Source: an uncultured Burkholderiales bacterium (GTDB taxonomy: Bacteria; Pseudomonadota; Gammaproteobacteria; Burkholderiales; Burkholderiaceae_C). Taken from it: a stretch of DNA of 64,000 bases. The stretch covers positions 62,001 through 126,000 of the forward strand of contig CALTTG010000002.1 of NCBI GenBank assembly GCA_943908475.1, read 5' to 3'. Shown piece after piece: positions 42,849-51,944 of this stretch (its first letter is position 1; every line of letters begins with the position of its first letter). Both the position numbers and the translations under genes were made by a program. Under the pieces are notes generated by a model. The model did no database searches. It was not told the DNA's origin and saw only the letters and a list, made by a program, of their open reading frames with translations.

Positions 42849-44090
42849 TCACAGGCCGAATGGCTTGGACAGCATCAACATGAACGTGGTGCCTTCGGCG
42901 CGGTTGCGGGCGCCGAATTCACGCAGGGCCTTGCCTTCCACGACCATTTCGCCACCATTGACGATCCAGCCCAGGGCAGGGCCCAGGGCGTAGGCGCGCA
43001 TGCGGGCGCCATCGGCGGCCTGGATGTCGGCTTGCACGCTGGCCACATCGCTGTGGTCGTCGGTCAGCTGTTGCACCACGTAGCCTTGGAAGCCCACGCG
43101 CACGTCGTCCGAGACGAAGGTCATGGCGGCGAAGTCCAGGTTGAACATGGTGCCGCTCTTGTACTTCGTTTCCTTGTTGCGGGTGTTGAAGGACACGATG
43201 GCGCGAGCGCCCACGTCCCAACCGTCGCCGATGAAGCCGTATTGGAACGAGGGACGGAAGGTGTAGAAGTCACCAAAACCCGAGTTCACGGCGCTGCCCA
43301 CTTCGTAGCGGCCTGTGGGCAGCACGATGGTGGGGGTCAGGGTGGCGGTCTGGTGGTCGCCGATTTCCCAGTTCAACACAGGGGCGAATTCCAGGTCGCC
43401 ATGACCGGTGATGCTGCCATTGCGCGAGGTCAGGTTGGCGTTGGCGGCCGTGTTGACGTTGTTCTGGATGTTGCTGCTCACCCCGGCGGCGATGGCCGCG
43501 GCGTTGGGTGCAGGCACCCCCGCATTTTGCAAGCCGGTCTGGATGGCCGAGGTGCGGTCCACGAACGAGGTTTGACCGGCCAGCGACGTCTGACGCTCCA
43601 CCAAGGGCAGCATGGCCGTGAAGCCCAGATGGGCGCCCAGGAACTGGGTGCCGCTGATGTACGTGATGCGTGGCAGCACGACGTATGCGTCGGCCCGGAA
43701 ATGGGTCAGGTTGGTCTGGTAGCCCATGCCTTGCCCGGCCAGGGCCGTGCCCACGGCCGTGGGCACGCCTGCGGCCAGCCCCGACAGCGCGGGGATGGCG
43801 GCGACCGCTTGCCCCGAAGCGCCCGCGATCGTGGTGGGTGCCACGGTGCCGCCACTGAGGGTCTTGACGCTGTTGCCGCTGTTGTCCTTGAGCTTGCGTG
43901 CGTGGTAATGAATGGCCGCCACTTGGCCATACCAGCCCGGGGTCAGCATGGTGGTCATGTCGGTGCCACCCAGGCCCGCGGTGTAGCGTTGCGAGCGGTT
44001 CTCTGCTGCTTGGGCCGAGAAAGCCAGCGCGGCGGCCACTGCGCCCGCCACCAGCGTCATGGATGCAGGGGTCGTGATTTTGGACTTCAT
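42849..44090 (-). CDS. outer-membrane protein, phenol MetA / SphA-like family
   Basis: 413 residues. The signal peptide ends near AQAAE (residue 28). A barrel-like body includes LNWEIGDHQTATLTPTIVLPTGRYEVG, SGFGDFYTFRPSFQYGF and MLMLSKPFGL, the pattern of the 'Phenol_MetA_deg' channel family. A low-complexity Ala/Gly-rich stretch sits around residues 70-110. AGAGGA precedes the ATG. Substrate unknown. Confidence 0.8.
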   Translation of the reverse strand: MKSKITTPASMTLVAGAVAAALAFSAQAAENRSQRYTAGLGGTDMTTMLTPGWYGQVAAIHYHARKLKDNSGNSVKTLSGGTVAPTTIAGASGQAVAAIPALSGLAAGVPTAVGTALAGQGMGYQTNLTHFRADAYVVLPRITYISGTQFLGAHLGFTAMLPLVERQTSLAGQTSFVDRTSAIQTGLQNAGVPAPNAAAIAAGVSSNIQNNVNTAANANLTSRNGSITGHGDLEFAPVLNWEIGDHQTATLTPTIVLPTGRYEVGSAVNSGFGDFYTFRPSFQYGFIGDGWDVGARAIVSFNTRNKETKYKSGTMFNLDFAAMTFVSDDVRVGFQGYVVQQLTDDHSDVASVQADIQAADGARMRAYALGPALGWIVNGGEMVVEGKALREFGARNRAEGTTFMLMLSKPFGL

Positions 44091-44104
44091 GGGATTCCTC
44101 TGTA

Positions 44105-44122
44105 GTGACGTCACAGGCCTGT
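44105..44122. promoter_or_regulatory. tandem palindromes before outer-membrane protein gene
   Basis: GTGACGTCAC (44105-44114) and ACAGGCCTGT (44113-44122) are both perfect 10-base palindromes that overlap by two bases. They lie 14-32 bases before the start codon at 44090, where a regulator could block transcription or translation. TGTACA follows the second one. Confidence 0.4.
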
Positions 44123-44234
44123 ACATCGACGCCGCACGCCTGAACCTGAATTTTCAGGGGTGCAGTGTCTGCCCTTGGCGCGTCCGCGTGGCCTACGCAG
44201 ACAGGGGGGTGTTAGGGTCGATCGGGAGGGGTTT

Positions 44235-44250
44235 GTTGCCGTGGGGCAAC
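44235..44250 (-). terminator. hairpin after ptsH
   Basis: GTTGCC/GGCAAC with a four-base loop begins four bases after the ptsH stop codon. No T-run follows, so it is at best a weak terminator or an mRNA end stabiliser. Confidence 0.3.
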
Positions 44251-44254
44251 AGCT

Positions 44255-44524
44255 TCACTCGCCCTCGCCGAACTTGTCGTTGATCAGGGCCAGCAGGGCA
44301 TCCGTGGCGTCCTGCTCGCGGGCACCGTCGCATTCCAGTTCGATGCTGGTGCCCAGACCGGCGGCCAGCATCATGACACCCATGATGCTTTTGGCGTTGA
44401 CCCGGCGGTCGTTGCGGCTCAGAAAGACTTCGCAGGGGAAGCTGCTGGCCAATTTGGTCAGCTTGGCCGACGCACGGGCATGCAGCCCCAGCTTATTGCT
44501 GATGGTGACGGTGGTCTTGATCAT
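44255..44524 (-). CDS. ptsH: HPr phosphocarrier protein
   Basis: 89 residues. Carries phosphate from EI in the PTS. The active-site His is His15 (KLGLHARAS) and the regulatory Ser is Ser46 (NAKSIMGV), so it could be a target of an HPr kinase. Its start overlaps the EIIA gene by 32 bases. ptsI, expected next, is missing; a 164-base gap leads to an outer-membrane protein gene. Confidence 0.94.
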   Translation of the reverse strand: MIKTTVTISNKLGLHARASAKLTKLASSFPCEVFLSRNDRRVNAKSIMGVMMLAAGLGTSIELECDGAREQDATDALLALINDKFGEGE

Positions 44525-44951
44525 GAGACGGTTGTTGGGTCTGATTTTGGGGGCGCGACGACGCGATCTGCATGACGCCCTGCGTGCCGCCCGCCAGTGC
44601 GCGGGTCACCAGCGTGTCCAAGCTTTCATGGCCGTAGTTGAGCGCGCGCCAGAGCATGGGCACATTCACGCCCGTGATCACTTTGACGTGCTGACCGTCG
44701 GCCAGCTTCTGAATCACGTTGCATGGCGTGGCGCCGAACACATCGGCCAGCACCAGCGCTTCGTGCCGAACATCGGCTGATTGCAGCCGCTCGAGCATCA
44801 CGCGGGCTTGCGCCTCGATCTCGTCACAAGGCAGGTTGGGGGCCACATCCAGGGCTTCGATGCGCGCGGCAGCTTCGGCAAATGTGTGCGCTGCCGCCTG
44901 CTTGAGGGCGGACGCCAGGGGGTGGTGGGCAATGATCAGCAGGCCGGGCAT
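44493..44951 (-). CDS. mannose-family PTS EIIA domain protein
   Basis: 152 residues. EIIA-Man fold: LLIIAHHPLASALKQAA carries the phosphorylatable His9 or His10, and LADVFGATPCNVIQKL and ITGVNVPMLWRAL are family signatures. In betaproteobacteria such incomplete PTS proteins act in regulation, not sugar uptake. The tail is His/Gln-rich (DQDHRHHQQ). A GATAAT lies nine bases before the ATG. Confidence 0.9.
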   Translation of the reverse strand: MPGLLIIAHHPLASALKQAAAHTFAEAAARIEALDVAPNLPCDEIEAQARVMLERLQSADVRHEALVLADVFGATPCNVIQKLADGQHVKVITGVNVPMLWRALNYGHESLDTLVTRALAGGTQGVMQIASSRPQNQTQQPSHDQDHRHHQQ

Positions 44952-44972
44952 ACAGGGGGGATTATCGGCTGC

Positions 44973-45575
44973 TCAGTCCGGAAAGTTGATGCCGTCGTTG
45001 AAGGTCTGCAGCCGTGGGTCGTCAACTTGCAACGTGTTTTGCCAGACGCTGGCCTGGTAGACGGTCATGCCTTTGGTGAATTGCCACACGCTCACGGTCA
45101 CGGCTTGGGGGGCGCCTGAGGCGCTGGGACGGTGTCCGTGAATCCAAAAATGGCCCACATCGGGGTGGCTGGTGGCGTGACGCCAGGGCGCGTCAGCCCT
45201 GAGGCGTTCGATCTGGGCTGGGGGGCCTTGGGGCGGCGTGAGGTTGTGGGTCAGCCCCTGGCGCAACGCACTGGGCAGCTTCAAGCGCTCCGCTGGCGTG
45301 GCCGCAGTGGCCACCGACAAGGCCCACAGGGCGCCGTCGGCCTCGCAATGCATCAAGTGCATGTTCACCTGCTGACCATCCAGCCCGTTCAGGGCTTGGG
45401 TGCGCTGGGAGGGCTCAGGCTTGCAAGGCCATTGCAGCTGCAGGGCTTCGGGTCCGGGGGCGTTCACCGTGCGCCAGTTGTTGGCCGGCTCACAGGCCCC
45501 CAGCAGACTCAATGTCAGCAGGGTCAGGATGGGGCGAGTCAGCTGGGTGGGGCTCAGCGAGGGCCGTGGTGTCAT
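44973..45575 (-). CDS. lipoprotein of unknown function
   Basis: 200 residues. A lipobox LSLLGACEP puts the acylated Cys at 28. The mature part contains two conserved-looking Cys (WPCKPE and MHCEAD) and a C-terminal strand-rich region (YQASVWQNTLQ). Family not recognised. It precedes the EIIA gene with 21 bases between, so it may share its operon. Divergent from a degenerate sensor kinase. Confidence 0.72.
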   Translation of the reverse strand: MTPRPSLSPTQLTRPILTLLTLSLLGACEPANNWRTVNAPGPEALQLQWPCKPEPSQRTQALNGLDGQQVNMHLMHCEADGALWALSVATAATPAERLKLPSALRQGLTHNLTPPQGPPAQIERLRADAPWRHATSHPDVGHFWIHGHRPSASGAPQAVTVSVWQFTKGMTVYQASVWQNTLQVDDPRLQTFNDGINFPD

Positions 45576-45692
45576 GAGGGGCTTGCCGTGCACGTTGGGG
45601 GGGATGGGGCGCAAATCCGGGGGATGGACGGCAGCGTCAGCGCAGGTGACACTCGCACTTTCGCCGACCAGCCTGTGAACCTCGATACTGCC

Positions 45693-46889
45693 ATGGACCC
45701 CACCGACTTGCCCAGCCCGGGACTGCTGCATGCAGACCCTGCGCCGATGCCCTCCCACACGGGAGGCCATTCGCTGGACCAGGTGGTCATGCAGCGCACG
45801 CAGGCAGACCTGATGCGGTTTCAGGAATTGTTGGCCCAAGTCGGGCGTGAGTTGGCCGAGCCCCTGACCGCGGCCCTGGAGCGCGTGGATGCCCTGGTGG
45901 GCACGGGCCGCATCGATCGGCAGGGCATGAAGGCCTTGCTCAAAGAAGTCAGTCATGCGCGGCAGGCAGGCATCTGGTGTCAACAGATCTCCAGGCTGGC
46001 CACGGGGCGCGTGCATCAGTCGCACGAGCGGGTGCACCTGACGCAGGTCCTGCAGGGCATCGTGGCGCACCGTGCCCGAGAGTTCCAGGCCCGTGGGGTG
46101 GTGCTGCACCAGACGCTGCTGGCCGTGGAGGTTCAGGCCGATGCGTCCATGCTGTTTGCCATGCTGAACACGGCCTTCGATTGGGGGCTGGCCTGCGCCC
46201 AAGGCCCGATTGAGCTGGCCCTGGAAGTGCTCGCCTGGCCCGGCCATGCTCAGTTGCGCATGCGGGTTGTGACCAGCAGTGCCGAACTGGTGCAGCTCGA
46301 CGGGGGCGAGATCGAGCCCCCTGCAGCACTCAATGCCATGAGCTGGCACCTCACCGACCAGTACGCCCGTGCGATGGGGGTGAGCTTGCAGCGGGTGGTC
46401 ATGCCCATGCACGTGGACCTGTTGATGGAGTTTCCTCACACGGTGGTGGGCAGGCCTGTGCTCGATGAGGTCCGATCCGATGCAGACCAGGGCTTTTCCA
46501 GCACGCTGAACTCCCGCCCGTTGGCGGGCAGCCATGTGCTGGTGGTGGCGGGGCGGCGCGATTTGCGGTTGTTGATTCGCGAATCACTGAAATCCATGGG
46601 TCTGGTGGTTGACTTCGTCTCCACCATGACCGAGGCCGCGCAGTTTTGTCGCGAGGCCTTGCCCCATGCCTTGATCTTCGAATCGAACCTGCGCGGCTTG
46701 CGCTTGGAGCAGCTGCTGGTCAGCATTCGCCAAGAAGCACCCGATTTTGTGGTGGTCGAGGTTCAGGAAGAAGGCCACGCATTCGAGATCTCAGAATCGA
46801 GTCCCACGGGCATGGCGCGGGTCGGTCGCGAGGCGCTGTTGCAATCGTTGCCCGCGGCGCTCGTGCACGAAATGTCACGCGGGCTGTGA
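45693..46889 (+). CDS. degenerate hybrid histidine kinase (pseudokinase and pseudo-receiver)
   Basis: 398 residues. The segment LLAQVGRELAEPL lines up with the HisKA motif xSHELRTPL, but the phospho-acceptor His is Arg52 (CGT at 45846-45848). An N-box-like AMLNTAFDWG follows and the DxGxG motif is absent. A receiver-like domain from about residue 281 has AG in place of the acidic pair and Glu330 (HALIFESNLRG) at the phospho-Asp site. It cannot phosphorylate in the usual way; Glu might mimic phosphate. No input domain is visible. An in-frame ATG at 45624 would add 23 residues. Confidence 0.7.
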   Translation: MDPTDLPSPGLLHADPAPMPSHTGGHSLDQVVMQRTQADLMRFQELLAQVGRELAEPLTAALERVDALVGTGRIDRQGMKALLKEVSHARQAGIWCQQISRLATGRVHQSHERVHLTQVLQGIVAHRAREFQARGVVLHQTLLAVEVQADASMLFAMLNTAFDWGLACAQGPIELALEVLAWPGHAQLRMRVVTSSAELVQLDGGEIEPPAALNAMSWHLTDQYARAMGVSLQRVVMPMHVDLLMEFPHTVVGRPVLDEVRSDADQGFSSTLNSRPLAGSHVLVVAGRRDLRLLIRESLKSMGLVVDFVSTMTEAAQFCREALPHALIFESNLRGLRLEQLLVSIRQEAPDFVVVEVQEEGHAFEISESSPTGMARVGREALLQSLPAALVHEMSRGL

Positions 46890-46898
46890 GGGGGCCGG

Positions 46899-47411
46899 TC
46901 AGGCGGTCAGCAGCTTGTCCAGCAATTGGTGCAGGGCGTTGAAGTCGGGCGGTCCCACGTAGCGCTTGACGATCTTGCCACTGCGGTCGATCACGAACGT
47001 GGTGGGCGTCAGTTGCACCTTGCCGAAACCCTCGGCCAGTTTGCCGTCATGGTCCATGGCCACCCGGAACGGCAGTTGGCGGCTTTGGGCAAACTGCATC
47101 ACATAGGCTGGCGGGTCATACGACATGGCCACAGCCAGGGTGTCCAAGCCCCGGTCTTTGAACTTCTGGTGTGTGGCCACCAGCTCGGGCATCTCCTTGA
47201 CGCAGCTGGAGCAACTGGTCGCCCAGAAGTTCACGATCGTGACTTTGCCCTGCAGGTCGCTCAGCTGCCGGGTTTGGCCATCCAGCTCGGTGAAGGGCAG
47301 GGCCGGCATCCGGGTGGATTCCTGATCCGAACAGGCGGCCAACAGCAAGGGGCTCGCCAGGCCCAGGGCGATCAGCTGACGGCGGACGGCATTCAGTGGG
47401 GCGCGTGTCAT
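46899..47411 (-). CDS. TlpA-like thiol-disulfide oxidoreductase lipoprotein
   Basis: 170 residues. A lipobox LLLAACS gives the acylated Cys27. The thioredoxin fold has NFWATSCSSCVKEMPEL, with a CxxC of CSSC at 67-70, and the cis-Pro region QLTPTTFVIDRSG. Probably works in the periplasm in cytochrome c or other disulfide reduction. It starts 28 bases after the yhdP stop on the same strand. Confidence 0.9.
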   Translation of the reverse strand: MTRAPLNAVRRQLIALGLASPLLLAACSDQESTRMPALPFTELDGQTRQLSDLQGKVTIVNFWATSCSSCVKEMPELVATHQKFKDRGLDTLAVAMSYDPPAYVMQFAQSRQLPFRVAMDHDGKLAEGFGKVQLTPTTFVIDRSGKIVKRYVGPPDFNALHQLLDKLLTA

Positions 47412-47439
47412 GGCGATGACGTGATGCAGTGACGAAGGT

Positions 47440-50400
47440 TCAAGATTGTGCCTTGGCCTTCGTCGGGACGTTGCCGGTGGGGGCACTGGCGGGTGAGCCA
47501 CCGGGTGGGCTGCCGGGTCCCGGGGCCGGTGTGGGCGCGTCCAGCGCAGCGGGCACCGAGGTTTTCTGCACGCGCTCCACCTGTGGATCGACCCAGGACC
47601 CCTTGATGGTGAACTCGCGGGTGCTGGCTTCCACCACGGTTTTTCGCAGCAGCACCTGAGCAATGAAGGTGCCCAAGCCAATGGCAGGGTTGATCGCGGC
47701 GTAAGCCAGCGACGCCGTGCCCGCGTTGATGTCTGGCACCACAAACACCCGCAGGTTCTGAGTTTCTTGCGTCAGGTCGGCCTGCCCTTCCATCAAGACC
47801 ACGGCTTGCACGCCTCGCATGCGAAGGTTGCGGGTGTCGGCCACCCCTTGGGTGATTTTGACGTCGCCATCGATGCGGTCAAACGCAAAGCCTTGCTGAA
47901 ACACATCGCGGAAATCGAGGATGAGTCGGCGCGGCAGCGATTGCAGGCTGAGCACGCCCAGCAGTTTGGCCATGCCCGGGTCAACCTTCAGGAACTGACC
48001 TTCCTCGATGGCCACTTTGATGTCGCCGGTCAGGCTGGCGGCGTCGAGCGCCAGGGGGGAGCCCCACCAAGACACCTGGCCGTCCATGCGACCCTTGCCA
48101 CCCTTGAGTGTCTGGGGCAGGCCCAACCGAGTGAGCAGGTTGCCCGAGTTGGTGAGGTTCAGGTTGAAGTTGAAGGCCGCGCGGTGTCGAGGGCCGTTGC
48201 GCACGACCGGGCTGGCGCCTTGGGCGCCCAAAGGGGCCCAGTTGCCACTGGCGGTCAGCGTTGCTTCGGGTGAGCTCAATTTGAGTTTGGACAGCCGCCA
48301 TTCGGTCAGGTTGCCCGTGGCGCTGCCGGCCAACTGGCGGTTGGCCGCGTCGACCTCCAGCCGGCCCAGCGGCAGCCCTCGCCACTCGAGTTGGTCGATC
48401 ACGATGTCCAGCGCGGGCACGCTCGGGGTGTCTTCGCCCAGCAATTGACGTTCGCCCTGTTGGGTCAGGGCATCGGCTTCTGCGGCGGGCACCGACAGGC
48501 GGTTGAGGCGGGCCACCACTTTGCGGCCCTGGGCCTCTTGCCGGACGTCGATCTGACCGCTCATGAGGGGCGCCTCCACTTGCGCTCGCCAGGTTTGGGC
48601 CGATGGTCGGGTCAAGGTCACGGCCATGTCTTTGAAGTGCCGTTGTTTCCAGACCAGGTCTTGGGCTTTGAACTGCAAGAGGTCGGGCAGGTAGTCGTCG
48701 AGGTCGCCCAATGAGGCGGCTCCCTCGGCGGGCCCCGGTGCACTGGGGCGTTGATCCAGCGCCTTTTGCCAGGCGTCGAGGTCCAGTTGAGGCAGTTGCA
48801 CCTTGGCCGTGACTTGATCTGCAGCAGGGGCCCCCACAGACGAGGAACCGATCTGCCAGAGGCCTTGGCGCACTTTCGCCGATGTGCCCTGGGTGTCGCG
48901 TCGGTAATCGATGAGCCAAGGTTGAGGGCTGCCCAGCTCAAGGGTGAGGCGATCGTTGGTGCCGTCGGCCCCCTCGCTTCGGTGGGTGAGCTTGAGTGGC
49001 CAGGCGTCGGCGGCCGGTTTGTTCAGCGGCGCTGGCAGGTCGATGGCCAGGCCTTGCAGCGAGGACTGAATCTGCAACTCAGGACGGACCGCTGCAGCGG
49101 CTTGGCCTTTGGCAGGGCGGGCTTTGTTCAGGGCCACGGTGACGGTCAGGGGCGACTGGCCCGTCATGTGCTGCGCCAATTGCGCCAGCGCCGGCCAGTC
49201 GTGGGCGTTGCGCAATCCCTCGCCGCTGATCAGGCCCGTGGCCACAAAGCGAGGCACGCCTTGCGCATCACGCTCGCCCGTGAGCTTGATGTCATGGCCC
49301 CACACCTTGGTGAGCGCTTGTGCCTTGATGCTGTCTTGCGTGAACTGGATCTGCCCACGGGCTTGAGTCATCCAGGGCACACTCGGCGACAACTTCAGGC
49401 CTGCGCCATCTTTGTCGGTGAGGGTCACCTGGCCTTTCACGCGGGCTTGTTCGACGCGGTTGAGCGGGATGTCGAGCGCCAGGTTGAGCGCGGCATTGCC
49501 TCGACCTTGCGCCTGGCTGAGGATGTGGTCGGTCCAGGGGGCGACGGGTGACGCCGCCATGTAGCGCAGCAAGTCGTCCAGCGGCCCCATGCCCTGACCC
49601 TCGATGCGCAGCACCGGATCGTCGGCGGCCAGGTCGTCGATGACCCCCGAGACCTCCCGGAGGCGGTAACTGCCGCTGCCCAGGTCGCCGATCAGCGCGG
49701 TCGCCCCTTCGATGCGCATGCGCTGGCCTTCGAAAATCAGTTGCCCACCCAACTGGGTGAATGCCGGCCAGTAAGGCGAGGGCGTCTGGCCTGGGGCCGC
49801 TTTTTTCACGAAGGGGACGTAATCCAGGGTCACGTTCTGCATGGGCACCTGCACGCGAAAGCGCCCGCCTTGGTCATTGGCGAACGGGAAGTGCCACAAG
49901 TCGCCATCGATGCTGAATTGAACCTTGCTGGCCGAGCCCTGACGGATGGCGTCGCGCACGTAGTGGCGCGCATCCACCAAGATGACCGAGGGGAGATAAC
50001 GCCAGACCCGGTCGCCACGGGCTTGCGCGAGCTCACCGTTCAGGCGCAGATGGCCGGGGAAACGACCGCCATCGCCCATGCCCTGGCCGTCGCCGGTCCG
50101 CCACGTGGCGTTCAGCACGCCGGTGGCGTCGTCGTTGGCAAACTGGGCCCGCTGGACGTTGAGGGTGATCTGCGGTGGTGCGTTGGGGCGTGGGCGAATC
50201 TGCCATTGCAGTTGAGCATCCAGCTCGCGCACGGGCACGCGAGGCTCGTCGAACACGCCGGGGAACTCGACCCAGCCCTGGCGAACTTTGGCTTTCGCTT
50301 GGCCCCCACCCTGGTTGGCCTGGAAGGTCAGCTCGGCGCCGGCCACGCCAGGGTGTTCGCTCGACGCCAGCCAGCTCACGCCTTGGAGCACCCCTTCGGC

Positions 50401-51855
50401 CTGGTAACCCGTCGGGGCCAGGGCCGGCCCCTGCCAGGTCAGTTGGAGGTTCCGGGCGATGCCGGTCGGACTCAACGCCGCCAGTTGGGCGCGCAGCGCC
50501 GGGCTCAGCGGCAGCCGGTCGGCCAGCTGGGCCAGCAAGGTCAGGTCCAGTCGATCGATGGCCAGCTCACCTTCTTTCGTGCGGTCCCATGCTTCTCCCT
50601 GAAGTTCGGGCAGCAAGGGCGGCTGGCGCTCGCTCGACGGCGTGGCGGCCGCGTGCGTCCACTGCAGGCGAGCCTGGCTGGCCGGCCAGGTCAGGCCCTG
50701 GTCGGTCTTGAAGGTCAGGTCTTTCCAGGCGACCTGGGTGCGGGTGGGTTCGTGTTGCGCCTCCAAGTGGCCTTGCAGCCGCTGGAACGCCAAGGGCGCC
50801 AGGTGCTTGGCCAGGCGCAAGCTCACCGACTGAACGTCCACGTCCAGGCTCACCTGTTGCGGTTGGCCCAGCGTCATGTCCAGCGAGGCGTGCAGTCGGC
50901 CCCGGCCACCTTGCAGCTCGAATGGCAGGTCGGCATGCCGACGCAGCGATTGAACGTCCACCCAGGGCAGTTGTGCGCTCCAGCGGCCTGACCAGGTTCG
51001 CCAGTCGCTGGCGCGCGTGGGGCTGCCCCACCACCCTGCCCACAGGCTGGGCTCGCTGGTGGCCACGCGGCCCCGCGTCCACAGGTTCTGCGTCAGGTGC
51101 GCGCGCAGGCTGAAGCGTTGCCCGAACTCTTTGGGTGGCGTGGCATCCAGCTGCCATTCGTGGGTGCGACGGATCAGATTGCGCCCATTGCGCATGGAAA
51201 GGTTCAAGTCACTGAGTTGCAAGGTGGGGGCGCCCCGCAGTTCATCGGTCCAGGTGATGCCGCCCTGGTCGATGCGGATCAAGGCCTGTTCCATCAGCCA
51301 GTCCAGCGGGTTGCGACCGTCCCCCGGGCGAGCCTGATCCAGGTTCATCACCAACCCGGCGATGTGCAGCTTGCCTTGGCGGTCTCGCCGGATGTCCAGC
51401 TGGGGGCGGACCAGCGTGAGTTGATCGATGTGGATTTCGCGACGCCACAGCGACTGGGGCAGCAGGGTGCTGGCCGACAACCGGGCCGAGATCTGCGGCA
51501 GCTTCAAAGCGGGTCGCCCCTGCGGGTCAAGCAGTGCCACCTGATCTAGGGTTAACTCGGGCACCCAGCCCACCGAGCGCCCGCTCAGTTGCCCAATCCG
51601 AACGGGTACCCCCAACAGGCTCGAGGCTTGTTGCGCGATGGGTTCACGCCACTGACCGATTTTGGGCACAATTTGATGCAGCAGCACCCACCACGCGCCG
51701 ATCGCCGCCACGATGAGCAATGCCGCCAGGCCCAAGGTCCAGCGCGCCAAGCCCCGAGCCAGCGACCTCGCATGGGGTGCCCTGGACGCGGCGCGAGGTG
51801 CGGCCCGAGGCGCGCGCGGCGTGGCGAGGTCGGAGTCGGGAGTGGAATGAGGCAT
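47440..51855 (-). CDS. yhdP: YhdP family (AsmA/TamB-like) envelope protein
   Basis: About 1471 residues. One N-terminal membrane helix (LAALLIVAAIGAWWVLLH) anchors a giant periplasmic beta-groove. Amphipathic strand repeats such as GGRFRVQVPMQNVTLDYVPF and the C-terminal AsmA-like part (GDVKITQGVADTRNLRMRGVQAVVLMEGQADLTQ) are typical. The family takes part in phospholipid traffic to the outer membrane. Pro/Gly-rich C-terminal tail. Divergent from glnE with 89 bases. A TTG at 51867 is an alternative start. Confidence 0.93.
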   Translation of the reverse strand: MPHSTPDSDLATPRAPRAAPRAASRAPHARSLARGLARWTLGLAALLIVAAIGAWWVLLHQIVPKIGQWREPIAQQASSLLGVPVRIGQLSGRSVGWVPELTLDQVALLDPQGRPALKLPQISARLSASTLLPQSLWRREIHIDQLTLVRPQLDIRRDRQGKLHIAGLVMNLDQARPGDGRNPLDWLMEQALIRIDQGGITWTDELRGAPTLQLSDLNLSMRNGRNLIRRTHEWQLDATPPKEFGQRFSLRAHLTQNLWTRGRVATSEPSLWAGWWGSPTRASDWRTWSGRWSAQLPWVDVQSLRRHADLPFELQGGRGRLHASLDMTLGQPQQVSLDVDVQSVSLRLAKHLAPLAFQRLQGHLEAQHEPTRTQVAWKDLTFKTDQGLTWPASQARLQWTHAAATPSSERQPPLLPELQGEAWDRTKEGELAIDRLDLTLLAQLADRLPLSPALRAQLAALSPTGIARNLQLTWQGPALAPTGYQAEGVLQGVSWLASSEHPGVAGAELTFQANQGGGQAKAKVRQGWVEFPGVFDEPRVPVRELDAQLQWQIRPRPNAPPQITLNVQRAQFANDDATGVLNATWRTGDGQGMGDGGRFPGHLRLNGELAQARGDRVWRYLPSVILVDARHYVRDAIRQGSASKVQFSIDGDLWHFPFANDQGGRFRVQVPMQNVTLDYVPFVKKAAPGQTPSPYWPAFTQLGGQLIFEGQRMRIEGATALIGDLGSGSYRLREVSGVIDDLAADDPVLRIEGQGMGPLDDLLRYMAASPVAPWTDHILSQAQGRGNAALNLALDIPLNRVEQARVKGQVTLTDKDGAGLKLSPSVPWMTQARGQIQFTQDSIKAQALTKVWGHDIKLTGERDAQGVPRFVATGLISGEGLRNAHDWPALAQLAQHMTGQSPLTVTVALNKARPAKGQAAAAVRPELQIQSSLQGLAIDLPAPLNKPAADAWPLKLTHRSEGADGTNDRLTLELGSPQPWLIDYRRDTQGTSAKVRQGLWQIGSSSVGAPAADQVTAKVQLPQLDLDAWQKALDQRPSAPGPAEGAASLGDLDDYLPDLLQFKAQDLVWKQRHFKDMAVTLTRPSAQTWRAQVEAPLMSGQIDVRQEAQGRKVVARLNRLSVPAAEADALTQQGERQLLGEDTPSVPALDIVIDQLEWRGLPLGRLEVDAANRQLAGSATGNLTEWRLSKLKLSSPEATLTASGNWAPLGAQGASPVVRNGPRHRAAFNFNLNLTNSGNLLTRLGLPQTLKGGKGRMDGQVSWWGSPLALDAASLTGDIKVAIEEGQFLKVDPGMAKLLGVLSLQSLPRRLILDFRDVFQQGFAFDRIDGDVKITQGVADTRNLRMRGVQAVVLMEGQADLTQETQNLRVFVVPDINAGTASLAYAAINPAIGLGTFIAQVLLRKTVVEASTREFTIKGSWVDPQVERVQKTSVPAALDAPTPAPGPGSPPGGSPASAPTGNVPTKAKAQS

Positions 51856-51944
51856 GAAACAGCGCAATCAACGGTCGAACCCGAGGTCCGAGTCACCGGT
51901 CAGGTCGACAACCTTCAACCCTAGCACACCCAGTTTGTCGTTTC

